DNA of 64,000 nt from DASTCZ01 sp035308165. GTDB lineage: Bacteria > Acidobacteriota > Terriglobia > Acidiferrales > UBA7541. The stretch spans positions 1 to 64,000 of the forward strand of contig DATGHC010000018.1 in NCBI GenBank assembly GCA_035308165.1, written 5' to 3'. Positions within the stretch are counted from its first letter, which is position 1; each line of letters opens with the position of its first letter. This document shows positions 42,595-51,168 of this stretch, piece by piece. A program made the position numbers and the translations under genes. A model generated the notes under the pieces. It saw nothing but the letters and a program-made list of their open reading frames with translations. It was not told the origin of the DNA and made no database searches.

Positions 42595-43947
42595 ATGGAT
42601 TACTCCGAAGCAGTCCGCTATCTGTTGACGCTCGGACGCGAACTGGCGGCGCCCTCGCACGCACGCGCGGCCAAATTCGACCTCGCCAACATCCAGGCTC
42701 TGGCCGCGCGCATGAGCGATCCACAGAATCAATTCCGCAGCATCCACATTGCCGGGACCAACGGCAAAGGCTCCACCGCCGCGATGGTGGAATCCATCCT
42801 CCGATGCGCGGGCTACCGCACCGGGTTATACACTTCGCCACACCTGGAACGCATGAATGAGCGTATCCGTGTGGATGGCGAAGAAATCAGCGACGCGGAA
42901 TTCGCCGGCGCGTTCACCCGGCTTCACAAATTGATCGAGCAGATGCTCTCCTCGGGAGAGCTTGCCGCGCACCCCACATTTTTTGAGTGCATCACGGCCA
43001 TGGCTTTCGACGAGTTTGCGCGGGCCGAGGTGGAGTTCGCGGTGCTGGAAGTGGGAATGGGCGGGCGGCTGGATTCGACCAATATCGTAACGCCCGAAGT
43101 GGCCGTGATCACGCAAATCCACTTTGACCACGAAAGTTTCCTGGGCCATTCCATCGCTGAAATTGCCGGAGAAAAGGCCGGCATCATTAAGCGTGGCATT
43201 CCCGTGGTGAGCGCCGCGGATCACGCCGATGCCATCCGCGTGGTTGCGCAGCGAGCGGCGGAGCTGGGCGCGCATCTCGTTGAGATTGATGCAACCTATC
43301 GCCTCGAGCGCCTCCGGGCTCACGATGGTTTCTACACGGCGGTATTGGCTGCGAATTCGTCAACGGATTCACGCCGCGCCACGCTCCACATGGCGCTGGC
43401 GGGCAGACATCAGGTGCGGAACGCCATCACCGCGCTCGCCGCAGCGCGCGTCCTCGCTGAGCGCGGTTTCCTAGTACCGGATGAGGCCATTGCCGAAGGC
43501 GTTGCGACCGTGCGCTGGCCGGGACGGCTGGAGCGCGTCGCGGAAAACCCGCCCGTATTTCTGGACGGCACCCACAATCCGGGTGGCGCGGCGGAATTGG
43601 CGGCATTTTGGGACGAACATTTTAAAGGGCGGCGAATTCACCTGATTTACGGGTCGGTGAGAGATAAATCCGTGGATGAAATAGCCGGGCTGCTCTTTCC
43701 GCGTGCCTCAACCGTGATAGTTACCGCGCCCCGTCAACCTCGGGCACTCTCCGCGGACGCGCTTGCAGCCATGACCCGTCATTTGGCCCCACAGATGGAG
43801 GTGGTGCCGGATCCGGCCGAAGCGCTCGAACGCGCACTGGCCGTCGCACCTCCTGAAGACGCTATATTCGTGACCGGATCCCTGTACCTGGCGGGCGATT
43901 TGCGCAAGTGGTGGCATTCGCACATAGTCAAGAAGGCCGGTGCGTGA
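42595..43947 (+). CDS. folC: Bifunctional folylpolyglutamate/dihydrofolate synthase
   Basis: 450 residues. Mur-ligase-type layout with IHIAGTNGKGSTAAMVESIL as P-loop, LYTSPHLERMNERIRVDGEE, EVGMGGRLDSTNIVTPEVAV, the ILFDHESFLGHS-like HFDHESFLG stretch and the C-terminal VFLDGTHNPGGAAELAAFW. It adds glutamate to folates and, in most bacteria, also makes dihydrofolate from dihydropteroate. In operon with accD. Its 3' end runs to within ~80 bp of the C26 amidotransferase gene. Confidence 0.95.
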   Translation: MDYSEAVRYLLTLGRELAAPSHARAAKFDLANIQALAARMSDPQNQFRSIHIAGTNGKGSTAAMVESILRCAGYRTGLYTSPHLERMNERIRVDGEEISDAEFAGAFTRLHKLIEQMLSSGELAAHPTFFECITAMAFDEFARAEVEFAVLEVGMGGRLDSTNIVTPEVAVITQIHFDHESFLGHSIAEIAGEKAGIIKRGIPVVSAADHADAIRVVAQRAAELGAHLVEIDATYRLERLRAHDGFYTAVLAANSSTDSRRATLHMALAGRHQVRNAITALAAARVLAERGFLVPDEAIAEGVATVRWPGRLERVAENPPVFLDGTHNPGGAAELAAFWDEHFKGRRIHLIYGSVRDKSVDEIAGLLFPRASTVIVTAPRQPRALSADALAAMTRHLAPQMEVVPDPAEALERALAVAPPEDAIFVTGSLYLAGDLRKWWHSHIVKKAGA

Positions 43948-44029
43948 GCACGGGGCCACACAGCGACGAGTTGAAGGTCTGTACGGGCCGATGCTAGGAT
44001 TGATTTTTCGACAAAGGGTTAAACTTTCA

Positions 44030-44857
44030 ATGATGGCGACTGTCCAAGACCGTGCGCGCGTGCTTCCCAGGGATGTGCCGCGAGTGGGCGTTCCCTATCG
44101 CACCTCCACTGAGGAAGCGGCAGGGAAGCACACCAAGCACGAGCATTATTGCCGGGCAATTCGGGAAGCTGGGGGAGACCCGGTAGCCGTTTCGCTGCGG
44201 CTCAGCGATGCCGATCTGGCCGCGCTTCTGGGCGCGCTGGATGCATTTGTTCTGCCGGGCAGTCCTGCGGACATTGACCCTGCGGTGTATGGGGCAACGC
44301 GCCACCCGAAATGCGCCGATGCCGACCCGGCGCGTGAGCGCACGGATCGCGCTGTATTTGTGCACGCCATCGCAGAACAGAAACCCGTGCTGGCGATTTG
44401 CTACGGCGTACAATCGCTGAATGTTTTTCTGGGCGGGACGCTGGTACAAGATATTCCCAGCGAAGCTCCGAATGCGCTGATTCACAGCCGCGCAGGCGTG
44501 GACCAAAGCGCCCCCGACCCTATGCACGAAGTAAAGATTGCCCGTGGCTCCCGGCTCTCGGAATTGGTTGGAGCTGCCCTCGGGCAGGACAATTCCTCGA
44601 TCACCGCTCAAGTCAACAGCCGTCACCACCAATCGGTGGATAAGCCCGGGCGCGAACTGCAAGTGACCGCGACCGCTTCGGACGGTGTGATCGAAGCGGT
44701 GGAATGGACGGGTGGCCAGGCATCCGCAGAGCGAGGCAAGAATTGGATTGTGGGCGTGCAGTGGCACCCGGAAACCATGCTGGGTAACGCGCTGGCTGCG
44801 GCGCTCTTCAAGGCTCTGGTGCGCGCGTCAACAGGGGTCGTTCCGCAGGCAACCTGA
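44030..44857 (+). CDS. Class I amidotransferase of the PuuD/peptidase C26 family
   Basis: 275 residues from the ATG at 44030, with AAAGGG about 10 nt upstream; the frame remains open to 43940 inside folC. Catalytic residues typical of gamma-glutamyl hydrolases: Cys124 in LAICYGVQSLNVFLGG, then NSRHHQSVD, and the His-Glu pair in VGVQWHPE. Family members such as PuuD cleave gamma-glutamyl-GABA; the substrate here is open. The N-terminus VPRVGVPYRTSTEEAAGKHT fits the family. No polyamine-pathway genes lie nearby. Confidence 0.87.
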   Translation: MMATVQDRARVLPRDVPRVGVPYRTSTEEAAGKHTKHEHYCRAIREAGGDPVAVSLRLSDADLAALLGALDAFVLPGSPADIDPAVYGATRHPKCADADPARERTDRAVFVHAIAEQKPVLAICYGVQSLNVFLGGTLVQDIPSEAPNALIHSRAGVDQSAPDPMHEVKIARGSRLSELVGAALGQDNSSITAQVNSRHHQSVDKPGRELQVTATASDGVIEAVEWTGGQASAERGKNWIVGVQWHPETMLGNALAAALFKALVRASTGVVPQAT

Positions 44858-44932
44858 CGCGGCGCGGCGAGAGGCGGCTTTCAAGTCAAGCGGCTTCCGC
44901 TTTTCAATTCAGAAAATTTTCCAGGGGGAAAG

Positions 44933-45697
44933 ATGATTTCACTGGCGGGCAAGGCCGCGGTCATCACTGGCGGATCGCGCGGGATCGGCGCGGCTTCAGT
45001 GAAGCTGTTTGCGCAAGCGGGCGCCGATGTCGTGTTCAACTATCACTCCAACCGCGAAGCGGCGGCGCAAGTGGAGCAGGAGGCTCGCAAGAACGGGACG
45101 CGCGTGGAATCGCTGCAAGCCGACCTCGGTAAAATGGCCGGCTCCAAAAAACTGATTGACCACGCGGTCAAGCGGCTCGGCCACCTGGATATTCTGGTGG
45201 CCAACGCAGGAATCTGGAATGCGGATGACGCCCCGATTGAAAAGCTCACCGAGGGCCAGTGGGATGAAATGATCCGCGTGAATTTGAAGAGCGTTTACTC
45301 GGTGATCCACTTTGCGGCGGCGCCCATGATTGCCCAGCGTAGCGGACGGATTATCGCCATCAGCTCAACGGCTGGGCAGCGCGGCGAAGCCTTTCACGCG
45401 CATTACGCCGCGTCCAAAGGCGCCGTCATCAGCATGGTGAAGGGCCTTTCCACCGAGCTTGCGCGACACAATATTCTGGTGAACTGCGTTGCGCCCGGCT
45501 GGGTGAACACGGACATGTCCGCGCCGGTGCTGAACACCAAAGCCGGAGCGAAATTCGCGACCTCGGCGATTCCCCTCGGCCGCGTGGGCACCGCCGAAGA
45601 GCTCGCGGGTCCTATATTGTTTATGGCTTCCGACCTGGCAACCTTTATCACCGGGGAAGTACTCAATGTAAACGGAGGCGCGGTACTTTGCGGATAA
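44933..45697 (+). CDS. Short-chain dehydrogenase/reductase (FabG-like)
   Basis: 254 residues; AGGGGGAAAG precedes the ATG. GKAAVITGGSRGIGAASVKL, LVANAGIW, AISSTAGQRGEAFHAHYAAS (catalytic Ser and YxxxK) and GEVLNVNGGAVL show a classical SDR with an N-terminal NAD(P) site. NAG rather than NNAG is a small deviation. Substrate unknown; FabG-like enzymes may serve fatty-acid or secondary metabolism. The next gene overlaps its 3' end by 10 bp, suggesting coupling. Confidence 0.87.
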   Translation: MISLAGKAAVITGGSRGIGAASVKLFAQAGADVVFNYHSNREAAAQVEQEARKNGTRVESLQADLGKMAGSKKLIDHAVKRLGHLDILVANAGIWNADDAPIEKLTEGQWDEMIRVNLKSVYSVIHFAAAPMIAQRSGRIIAISSTAGQRGEAFHAHYAASKGAVISMVKGLSTELARHNILVNCVAPGWVNTDMSAPVLNTKAGAKFATSAIPLGRVGTAEELAGPILFMASDLATFITGEVLNVNGGAVLCG

Positions 45698-46527
45698 AGA
45701 TTTCCGGCGTGAAATTCAGTTTGATCGTTGTGATGCTCGCAGCGGGCGTGCTTTTCAATGCCCCGAGGACGCGCGCGCAAAATCCCGACACAATTCCGGC
45801 CGACGTCAGCACAGCGAAATCCAAAGAGTTATTTCGACAAGCGATTGAGGGCCTTGGCGGCGCGGCCTATCTCGGTGTGCGCGATTCGGATTGCAGCGGG
45901 AGGCTCTCGCAATTCGGTCCGCTCACCGGCGAATTGGTCGGGCTCATCCAGTTTCGCGAGCTGCGAATCTCACCGGACAAGTTGCGCCGGGAGTACAGCA
46001 AGAAGGGCGTGATCATCGATGTTTTCAACGGCAACAATGCCTGGTCCCTTGATAAGGGCGGTGTAGAAGACGTGGACGCCGTGGTGGTCGCCGGGTTTCA
46101 ATCCGGTCTACAGACCACGCTCGACAGTGTCCTGCGGCTCCGGCTCAGCGAACCGGGAATGTACTTTCGATATGGTGGCGATGACGTTGTTAGCTTGAAA
46201 CCGGTGGATTGGGCGGAAATTACGGACAGCGAAGATCGCACATTTCGTCTGGCGGTGGATCGCGCCACGCACCTTCCGGTTCAATTTGTGGTGAACACCC
46301 GCAATCCGACCACGCGCGATGTTTCCGTTGAGACGACCACCTATTCCAATTGGCATTTTCAGGATGGGGTCCAGACGCCTTTCCAATTTTCCCGTGAGCG
46401 GGATGGCAAGCGGGTTTCGCAGACCTTCTATTCGGAGTGCAAGTACAACACCGGTGTGAGTCCCAGCCTGTTCACTCGTGAATCACTGGAGCAGCGCTGG
46501 CGCGATACGGGACACAAAGTCAAGTAG
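45688..46527 (+). CDS. Secreted protein, possibly lipoprotein-carrier-like fold
   Basis: 279 residues from a TTG that overlaps the SDR 3' end. Signal peptide: VKFSLIVVMLAAGVLFNAP with a cut near TRAQ. The mature protein begins with a helix (SKELFRQAIEGLGGAAYLGV) followed by a long antiparallel sheet (RLSQFGPLTGELVGLIQFRE, DAVVVAGFQSGLQTTLDSVL, TYSNWHFQDGVQTPFQFS). This layout recalls LolA-like or DUF-type periplasmic sheets in acidobacterial genomes; the function is unknown. Confidence 0.6.
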   Translation: MRIKISGVKFSLIVVMLAAGVLFNAPRTRAQNPDTIPADVSTAKSKELFRQAIEGLGGAAYLGVRDSDCSGRLSQFGPLTGELVGLIQFRELRISPDKLRREYSKKGVIIDVFNGNNAWSLDKGGVEDVDAVVVAGFQSGLQTTLDSVLRLRLSEPGMYFRYGGDDVVSLKPVDWAEITDSEDRTFRLAVDRATHLPVQFVVNTRNPTTRDVSVETTTYSNWHFQDGVQTPFQFSRERDGKRVSQTFYSECKYNTGVSPSLFTRESLEQRWRDTGHKVK

Positions 46528-46654
46528 GCAAGATTTCCACCGTTGCGACTCTCACCTGCACCGCAATTCTGCTAGACTCCGCGCTCAGAATACTCCGCAG
46601 CACATAATCGCGATTTAAAAAGGACGCGGAGTGATCTTCCGAGGAGGCGTCATC

Positions 46655-47929
46655 ATGCAACGCAGAAATTTCTTGCGACACGCCGCGGTAGCCGCGGCCG
46701 CGTTTGGATTTCCGCTGGCCCGCGCGGAGCAGGCCTTCGCCCAGGATGCGCCCGCGCTGCCGCCTTCGACTATGTTCTCCTCCGATCCCGAGCGTTATTG
46801 GGCGGAACTGCGGCGCCAATGGCTGCTGGCCAGCGATCATATTAACTTGAACTGCGGCTCGATTGGATGCACGCCTCTGCCGGTGCTTCGCGCAACCATT
46901 GAGCACATGTTGAGCGCGGAAGAATTCCGCGAACCCGCGTATCCCTGGTTTGGCTACGAGGAAAACACGCGCATCCATGATTTGCGCGATGCCATGGCCG
47001 CGTTTCTGCACATCAATCGCGATGAGCTGGCGATTCTTCGCAATGCCACCGAAGCCAACAATCTTGTCTGCAACGGGCTGGACATGAAGCCGGGCGAGGA
47101 AGCCATCCTGTCCGATCAGGAACATCCCGGTTGCCGCGGCTGCTGGGAGCAAAAAGCCGCGCGATTCGGCGTCAAGATCGTGAATGTACCGCTGCCCACG
47201 CCTCCGGCCACGCCCGAAGAAATAGTTGGACTGTTTGAGCGCGCAATCACACCGCGCACAAAAATCCTCGTTTTCAGCCATATCACCACCGCCACGGGCC
47301 TGATCCTGCCCGTGAAGCAGCTCAGCACCATGGCCCGCGCAAAAGGCATTCTGACGCATGTGGATGGAGCGCACGCTGTCGGACAGATCCCGCTCGACCT
47401 ACACGATTTGGGCTGCGACTTTTACGCCTCAAGTCCTCACAAGTGGCTGATGTCGCCCAAGGGCACCGGGCTCCTCTATGTGCGTCCGGAGTTGCTTGAA
47501 AAATTGTGGGTGAATGTCTGCTCCGGCAGTTGGAACGACTACTCCCTGAAAGCTTACCGGCTTGAGAATCTGGGCACCTCAAATCTTTCCGTGATGGTGG
47601 GGCTGAAAGCCGCTCTGGATTTCTTCCAGACCATCGGGCCCGAGCGTATCTACGCGCGCATTCATCAGCAATCGAACAAGATTCGCGACATCGTCACTTC
47701 CCACCCCGAGCTTGCCGTGGCCGCCGCCAGCAGAGACGATTTCTTCGGCGGGCTTCTGAGCTTCTCCAACACCAAGGGCAATCTGGACAAAGTCGCCGCC
47801 GAATGCGGCAAGCGTTCCATTCGAGTTGCAGGCGGCGGGCCGCGCATGCGCATTGCCACTCACATTTTCACGCAGCAAACGGAAATCAACTCGTTTGCGG
47901 ATTCGGTCGATGCGGGATTGCGCGCCTGA
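46655..47929 (+). CDS. Tat-exported class V aminotransferase (PLP enzyme)
   Basis: 424 residues. The ATG at 46655 has GAGGAGG 7 nt upstream and begins a twin-arginine signal MQRRNFLRHAAVAAAAFGFP followed by LARA. The rest is a type I fold PLP enzyme of the isopenicillin-N-epimerase/cysteine-desulfurase-like group: NATEANNLVCNGLDMKPGEE, VDGAHAVGQIPLDLHDLGCD (pyridine-N Asp) and SSPHKWLMSPKGTGLLYVRP with the Schiff-base Lys263. Export folded through Tat suits a cofactor-bound enzyme; a periplasmic epimerase or lyase is plausible but the substrate is unknown. It stands alone on the plus strand. Confidence 0.85.
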   Translation: MQRRNFLRHAAVAAAAFGFPLARAEQAFAQDAPALPPSTMFSSDPERYWAELRRQWLLASDHINLNCGSIGCTPLPVLRATIEHMLSAEEFREPAYPWFGYEENTRIHDLRDAMAAFLHINRDELAILRNATEANNLVCNGLDMKPGEEAILSDQEHPGCRGCWEQKAARFGVKIVNVPLPTPPATPEEIVGLFERAITPRTKILVFSHITTATGLILPVKQLSTMARAKGILTHVDGAHAVGQIPLDLHDLGCDFYASSPHKWLMSPKGTGLLYVRPELLEKLWVNVCSGSWNDYSLKAYRLENLGTSNLSVMVGLKAALDFFQTIGPERIYARIHQQSNKIRDIVTSHPELAVAAASRDDFFGGLLSFSNTKGNLDKVAAECGKRSIRVAGGGPRMRIATHIFTQQTEINSFADSVDAGLRA

Positions 47930-48113
47930 TGCTCTATCTCCTCCATCGCAGCTATTTGCGCTGACCACTTGCGAATTCAGCCTTCGTTCTCCTCCACTAA
48001 CCGGGATTCACCGGTAGTAAGCCGCTGTTCGCCGAAAAACAGACGACACCATTTCACATTGCCTTTACCCTCTGGCCATGGATGCAGCAACTGTGTGGTC
48101 CGGAGATGAGACT

Positions 48114-48461
48114 GTGGCAAACGTAAACCGGCAAGTTACATCAAAGCACTCGATTTCAGCGGCATCGGTGGGATGGTTGACGGCAGGGGTACTGCTTTCG
48201 CTGGGAGCGGCATTGCAGTTGGGCGAACTGGGTTATGGTCCCTATCAGCCGGCCAACCGATGGATGATCTCCATGCTGGCGAACGGTGCGTGGCATATTC
48301 TCAAGCTGATGGACGGGGCCATGTTGCAGTACATTTTGCAATATTGGCCGATGCTGCTCATTTCGTTCGGCCTGGGAATTCTGTCGCTGGCGTGGAGTGG
48401 GAATCGTGGAAGGGCGCATTCCGGCGCGCCGTCTGAAATTGGAGAAGACCATGGATCCTGA
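48114..48461 (+). CDS. Small membrane protein, first gene of the LiaF-like/LytTR operon
   Basis: About 115 residues from a GTG with GGAG 8 nt upstream; an ATG at 48078 in the same frame would add 12 residues. Two hydrophobic segments (VGWLTAGVLLSLGAALQLGE and QYWPMLLISFGLGILSLAWS) flank a short loop, resembling the DUF5668-type membrane hairpins that accompany LiaF proteins. Its last codons overlap the next gene by 11 bp, so both are probably translated together. Confidence 0.55.
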   Translation: MANVNRQVTSKHSISAASVGWLTAGVLLSLGAALQLGELGYGPYQPANRWMISMLANGAWHILKLMDGAMLQYILQYWPMLLISFGLGILSLAWSGNRGRAHSGAPSEIGEDHGS

Positions 48462-49260
48462 AAAAAAAGACATCATAGACAAATTCTACGCTGCTGCCGG
48501 CGACAAACAGAAAAAGAGGATCTTCGTCTATCATGCGGGAGGCCTCTCCTTCGGCCTGTTCATGATCGCAATCGGAGTAATCCTTCTCCTCGGTCAGATG
48601 GGCATCATTTCGACCACCTATGTATTTCATTATTTCTGGTCGGCGGGCTTGATTCTTTTCGGTATGGAGTGCGCCTTCTCACGAAATTCATTCAATCGAG
48701 ACCTGGGAATCTTCATGATCCTGGCCGGGATCGTTCTCCTGATCAGCAAGTTGGGCTATTTGCACTTCGGATTTTCGGTCATCTGGCCGCTGGCGCTGAT
48801 TTATTGGGGCCTCTGGTTTATGGTGCGCACGCCCAAATGGGGCACCGGATGGAGGACAACCTGGCCAAATCCCGAAGAAAGCGCCGCGAAGCAGGCGGCT
48901 CAGGCTCAAAGCTTCGATTCGGACTCCGGATTGGACGTTCAAGCTTTGTTCGGTTCCGTGAAGCCAACAATCAATTCCAAAATGTTTAAGGGTGGAAAGC
49001 TTGAATCGGTTTTCGGTGAAATCAATCTTGATCTCACTCAGGCCGAAATTGACGGCGACGAGGCCGTAATCAAAGCGGACGCGGTGTTCGGCTCCTGTGA
49101 AATTCGCATTCCCGCGAGTTGGGATGTTGTGGTGCGCGGCAACGCGGTCCTTGGCGAATTCACGGACAAGACTCGCCAGCGGCTGGTGGCAGGCATAACG
49201 GCCAAGCGGTTGGTCGTCAGGGGCGGCGCGGTGCTGGGCAGCGTGGTCATTAAGAACTAG
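48451..49260 (+). CDS. LiaF-like membrane protein (DUF5668 plus LiaF-type C-terminal domain)
   Basis: 269 residues from the ATG at 48451 with GGAGAAG just upstream. Four transmembrane helices (~residues 25-130) of DUF5668 type (GLSFGLFMIAIGVILLLGQM, FHYFWSAGLILFGMECAF, LGIFMILAGIVLLISKLG, FSVIWPLALIYWGLWFMV) are followed by a beta-helical domain (GKLESVFGEINLDLTQAEID, ADAVFGSCEIRIPASWDVVV, RGGAVLGSVVIKN) as in LiaF/VraT, cell-envelope stress modulators that act on a partner kinase. The kinase gene starts 17 bp downstream, so this protein likely modulates that LytS-type sensor. Confidence 0.78.
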   Translation: MDPEKKDIIDKFYAAAGDKQKKRIFVYHAGGLSFGLFMIAIGVILLLGQMGIISTTYVFHYFWSAGLILFGMECAFSRNSFNRDLGIFMILAGIVLLISKLGYLHFGFSVIWPLALIYWGLWFMVRTPKWGTGWRTTWPNPEESAAKQAAQAQSFDSDSGLDVQALFGSVKPTINSKMFKGGKLESVFGEINLDLTQAEIDGDEAVIKADAVFGSCEIRIPASWDVVVRGNAVLGEFTDKTRQRLVAGITAKRLVVRGGAVLGSVVIKN

Positions 49261-49276
49261 AGGGATCGGCAAATTT

Positions 49277-50347
49277 ATGCATCCAATTCTTGGCCAGTTC
49301 CGGCGCCTGGCGATGTACCTGCTGGCGTGGATCCCGCTCGCGGGGTTGTTGACCTATCTGATGGCGGCCACTGCAGGATTGCCCTGGCGCGCCGCAATTG
49401 CTCTGGCATTTCCATTGTGCTTTCTCTATGCGTTTGTGTGTCTATCGGCCTGGTACCCTTGCCGGACAAATTTTCGGGATCATCTGCCGCCGATCAAATT
49501 TCTGCAGGCAGTGGCCATTCAAACGGTTGTGGCCTCAGTCCTGTGGAACGTAGCCGCCCAGGTCTGGGCGCACGCGCTGGCGGAAACCGATTACTTCCCG
49601 GACCTGCTCGGCCATTTGCCGCGCATCACGCCGCTCTTGCTATGGACGGGAGTTTTCTTCTATCTCTCCTCTGTCGCGGTCTTTTATTCCATGCTAGCTG
49701 AGCAGGCGGCTCAAGAATTGGAGGCGCGCGCCATGCAGGCCAGCGTCCTGGCCCGAGAGGCGGAGCTGAAGGCCCTGAAAGCGCAGGTGAATCCGCATTT
49801 CCTCTTTAACAGCCTGAATTCCATCAGCGCGCTCACAAGCTCTGACGCATCGAAAGCACGCGAGATGTGTGTTCTGCTGGGCGATTTCCTGCGCCGTACG
49901 CTGGGATTGGGAGAGAAGACTGCCATCCCTCTGGAGGAAGAGCTTTCCCTGATCCACGCATTCCTTGCGGTAGAAAAAATACGCTTCGGCCCGCGAATCC
50001 AAATGGAAGAAAATATTGATAAAGATGCACTGGACGTTTTGTTGCCTCCGCTATTGCTTCAGCCGCTGGTGGAAAATGCGGTGGCGCATGGCGTCGCCAA
50101 TCTTGTGGAAGGCGGGTGGATTCATCTGGACGCTCACTGCCAAAATGGAAATGTCTTCATCCATGTGGAGAACAATTTTGATCCGGAAGCTCCACCGCGA
50201 CGCAGGGGTGGGGTGGGGCTCGCTAACGTGCGCCAGCGATTGGACGCTCGATATGGGGAACGCGGGAGTTTTGCCGCGAAAAGTGAACAAGGGCGTTTTA
50301 GCGTAGCCATTACTATCCCGGTGGAAAGAGAGCAGCGAACCCAATGA
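49277..50347 (+). CDS. LytS/YehU-type sensor histidine kinase
   Basis: 356 residues. Four N-terminal transmembrane helices (~1-140: YLLAWIPLAGLLTYLMAATA, ALAFPLCFLYAFVCLSAWYP, VAIQTVVASVLWNVAAQVWA, LLLWTGVFFYLSSVAVFYSM) and a short coiled linker (LEARAMQASVLAREAELKAL). The phospho-acceptor region is KAQVNPHFLFNSLNSISALT (His_kinase family), then a C-terminal ATPase with LLQPLVENAVAHGVANLV and GVGLANVRQRLDARYG. It senses the envelope through its membrane domain and phosphorylates the LytTR regulator encoded immediately downstream (ATGA overlap). Confidence 0.92.
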   Translation: MHPILGQFRRLAMYLLAWIPLAGLLTYLMAATAGLPWRAAIALAFPLCFLYAFVCLSAWYPCRTNFRDHLPPIKFLQAVAIQTVVASVLWNVAAQVWAHALAETDYFPDLLGHLPRITPLLLWTGVFFYLSSVAVFYSMLAEQAAQELEARAMQASVLAREAELKALKAQVNPHFLFNSLNSISALTSSDASKAREMCVLLGDFLRRTLGLGEKTAIPLEEELSLIHAFLAVEKIRFGPRIQMEENIDKDALDVLLPPLLLQPLVENAVAHGVANLVEGGWIHLDAHCQNGNVFIHVENNFDPEAPPRRRGGVGLANVRQRLDARYGERGSFAAKSEQGRFSVAITIPVEREQRTQ

Positions 50348-51102
50348 GCGCCAAGCCGGCAACAAGAATTCGCGCCGTCCTGGTGGACGATGAAGCGCTG
50401 GCTCGCCAGGTGCTGCGTGAATTCCTTTCCCCTCATGAGGAGATTGAAATCATCGGTGAATGTGCCAACGGGTTTGAGGCGGTAAAGGCAGTCACCGAAC
50501 AAAAACCGGATTTGGTCTTTCTGGACATACAAATGCCCAAGCTCGACGGGTTTGAGGTGCTCGAACTAATCGGGGCTGGGCCGGCGGTGGTGTTCGTTAC
50601 CGCTCATGACACATTCGCAATTCGCGCGTTTGAAGCCCATGCGGTGGATTACCTGCTGAAGCCCTACAGCGCGGAAAGGTTTGAAGCCGCGCTTCAGCGG
50701 GCCAAGCAGCGGCTGGGCGGGAAAATGCCTTCGCCCTCGGAGCTGGCGGCGTCGGCGCGGCCGCCATCCCAATATCTGGAGCGGCTTGCGGTCAAGGACG
50801 GCACGCGTGTGTTCATCATTCCTGTGCAGAAACTGGATTATGCCGAAGCGCAAGACGATTACGTGGAGCTGAACGCGGATGGGAAAAAATATTTGAAGCA
50901 GCAGACCATCTCCAGCCTGGAATCCGGGCTCGATCCTGCTCGCTTCGTGCGCATTCACCGGTCTTACATCGCAAATGTTGAACGAATCGTGAAGGTTGAG
51001 CCTTACGCCAAGGATAGTCATGTGGCGGTCTTGACCGGCGGGAAACAATTGGCGGTGAGCCGGACGGGATATGCACGCCTGCGTGCACTGTTGGGCCGTT
51101 GA
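50344..51102 (+). CDS. LytTR-family response regulator
   Basis: 252 residues. Receiver at 1-120: RIRAVLVDDEALARQVLREF (acidic pocket), PDLVFLDIQMPKLDGFEVLE with the phospho-Asp, VTAHDTFAIRAFEAHAVDYL and KPYS. LytTR DNA-binding domain at ~150-250: DYAEAQDDYVELNADGKKYL and FVRIHRSYIANVERIVKVEP. These regulators bind imperfect direct repeats upstream of targets. Partner of the LytS-type kinase (4 bp overlap). Confidence 0.93.
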   Translation: MSAKPATRIRAVLVDDEALARQVLREFLSPHEEIEIIGECANGFEAVKAVTEQKPDLVFLDIQMPKLDGFEVLELIGAGPAVVFVTAHDTFAIRAFEAHAVDYLLKPYSAERFEAALQRAKQRLGGKMPSPSELAASARPPSQYLERLAVKDGTRVFIIPVQKLDYAEAQDDYVELNADGKKYLKQQTISSLESGLDPARFVRIHRSYIANVERIVKVEPYAKDSHVAVLTGGKQLAVSRTGYARLRALLGR

Positions 51103-51132
51103 GTACAGAACGTTTCGCTCGTGCCCCACAAA

Positions 51133-51162
51133 TTGGTTGTGGAGATGCCGAGGCTGTATAAT
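51133..51162 (+). promoter_or_regulatory. Promoter of hslVU, possibly giving a leaderless mRNA
   Basis: TTGGTT (51133-51138), 18 bp spacer, perfect TATAAT (51157-51162). The predicted start of transcription, about 7 nt after the -10, falls at or next to the ATG at 51169, leaving no room for a Shine-Dalgarno. Confidence 0.5.
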
Positions 51163-51168
51163 CGCGGG

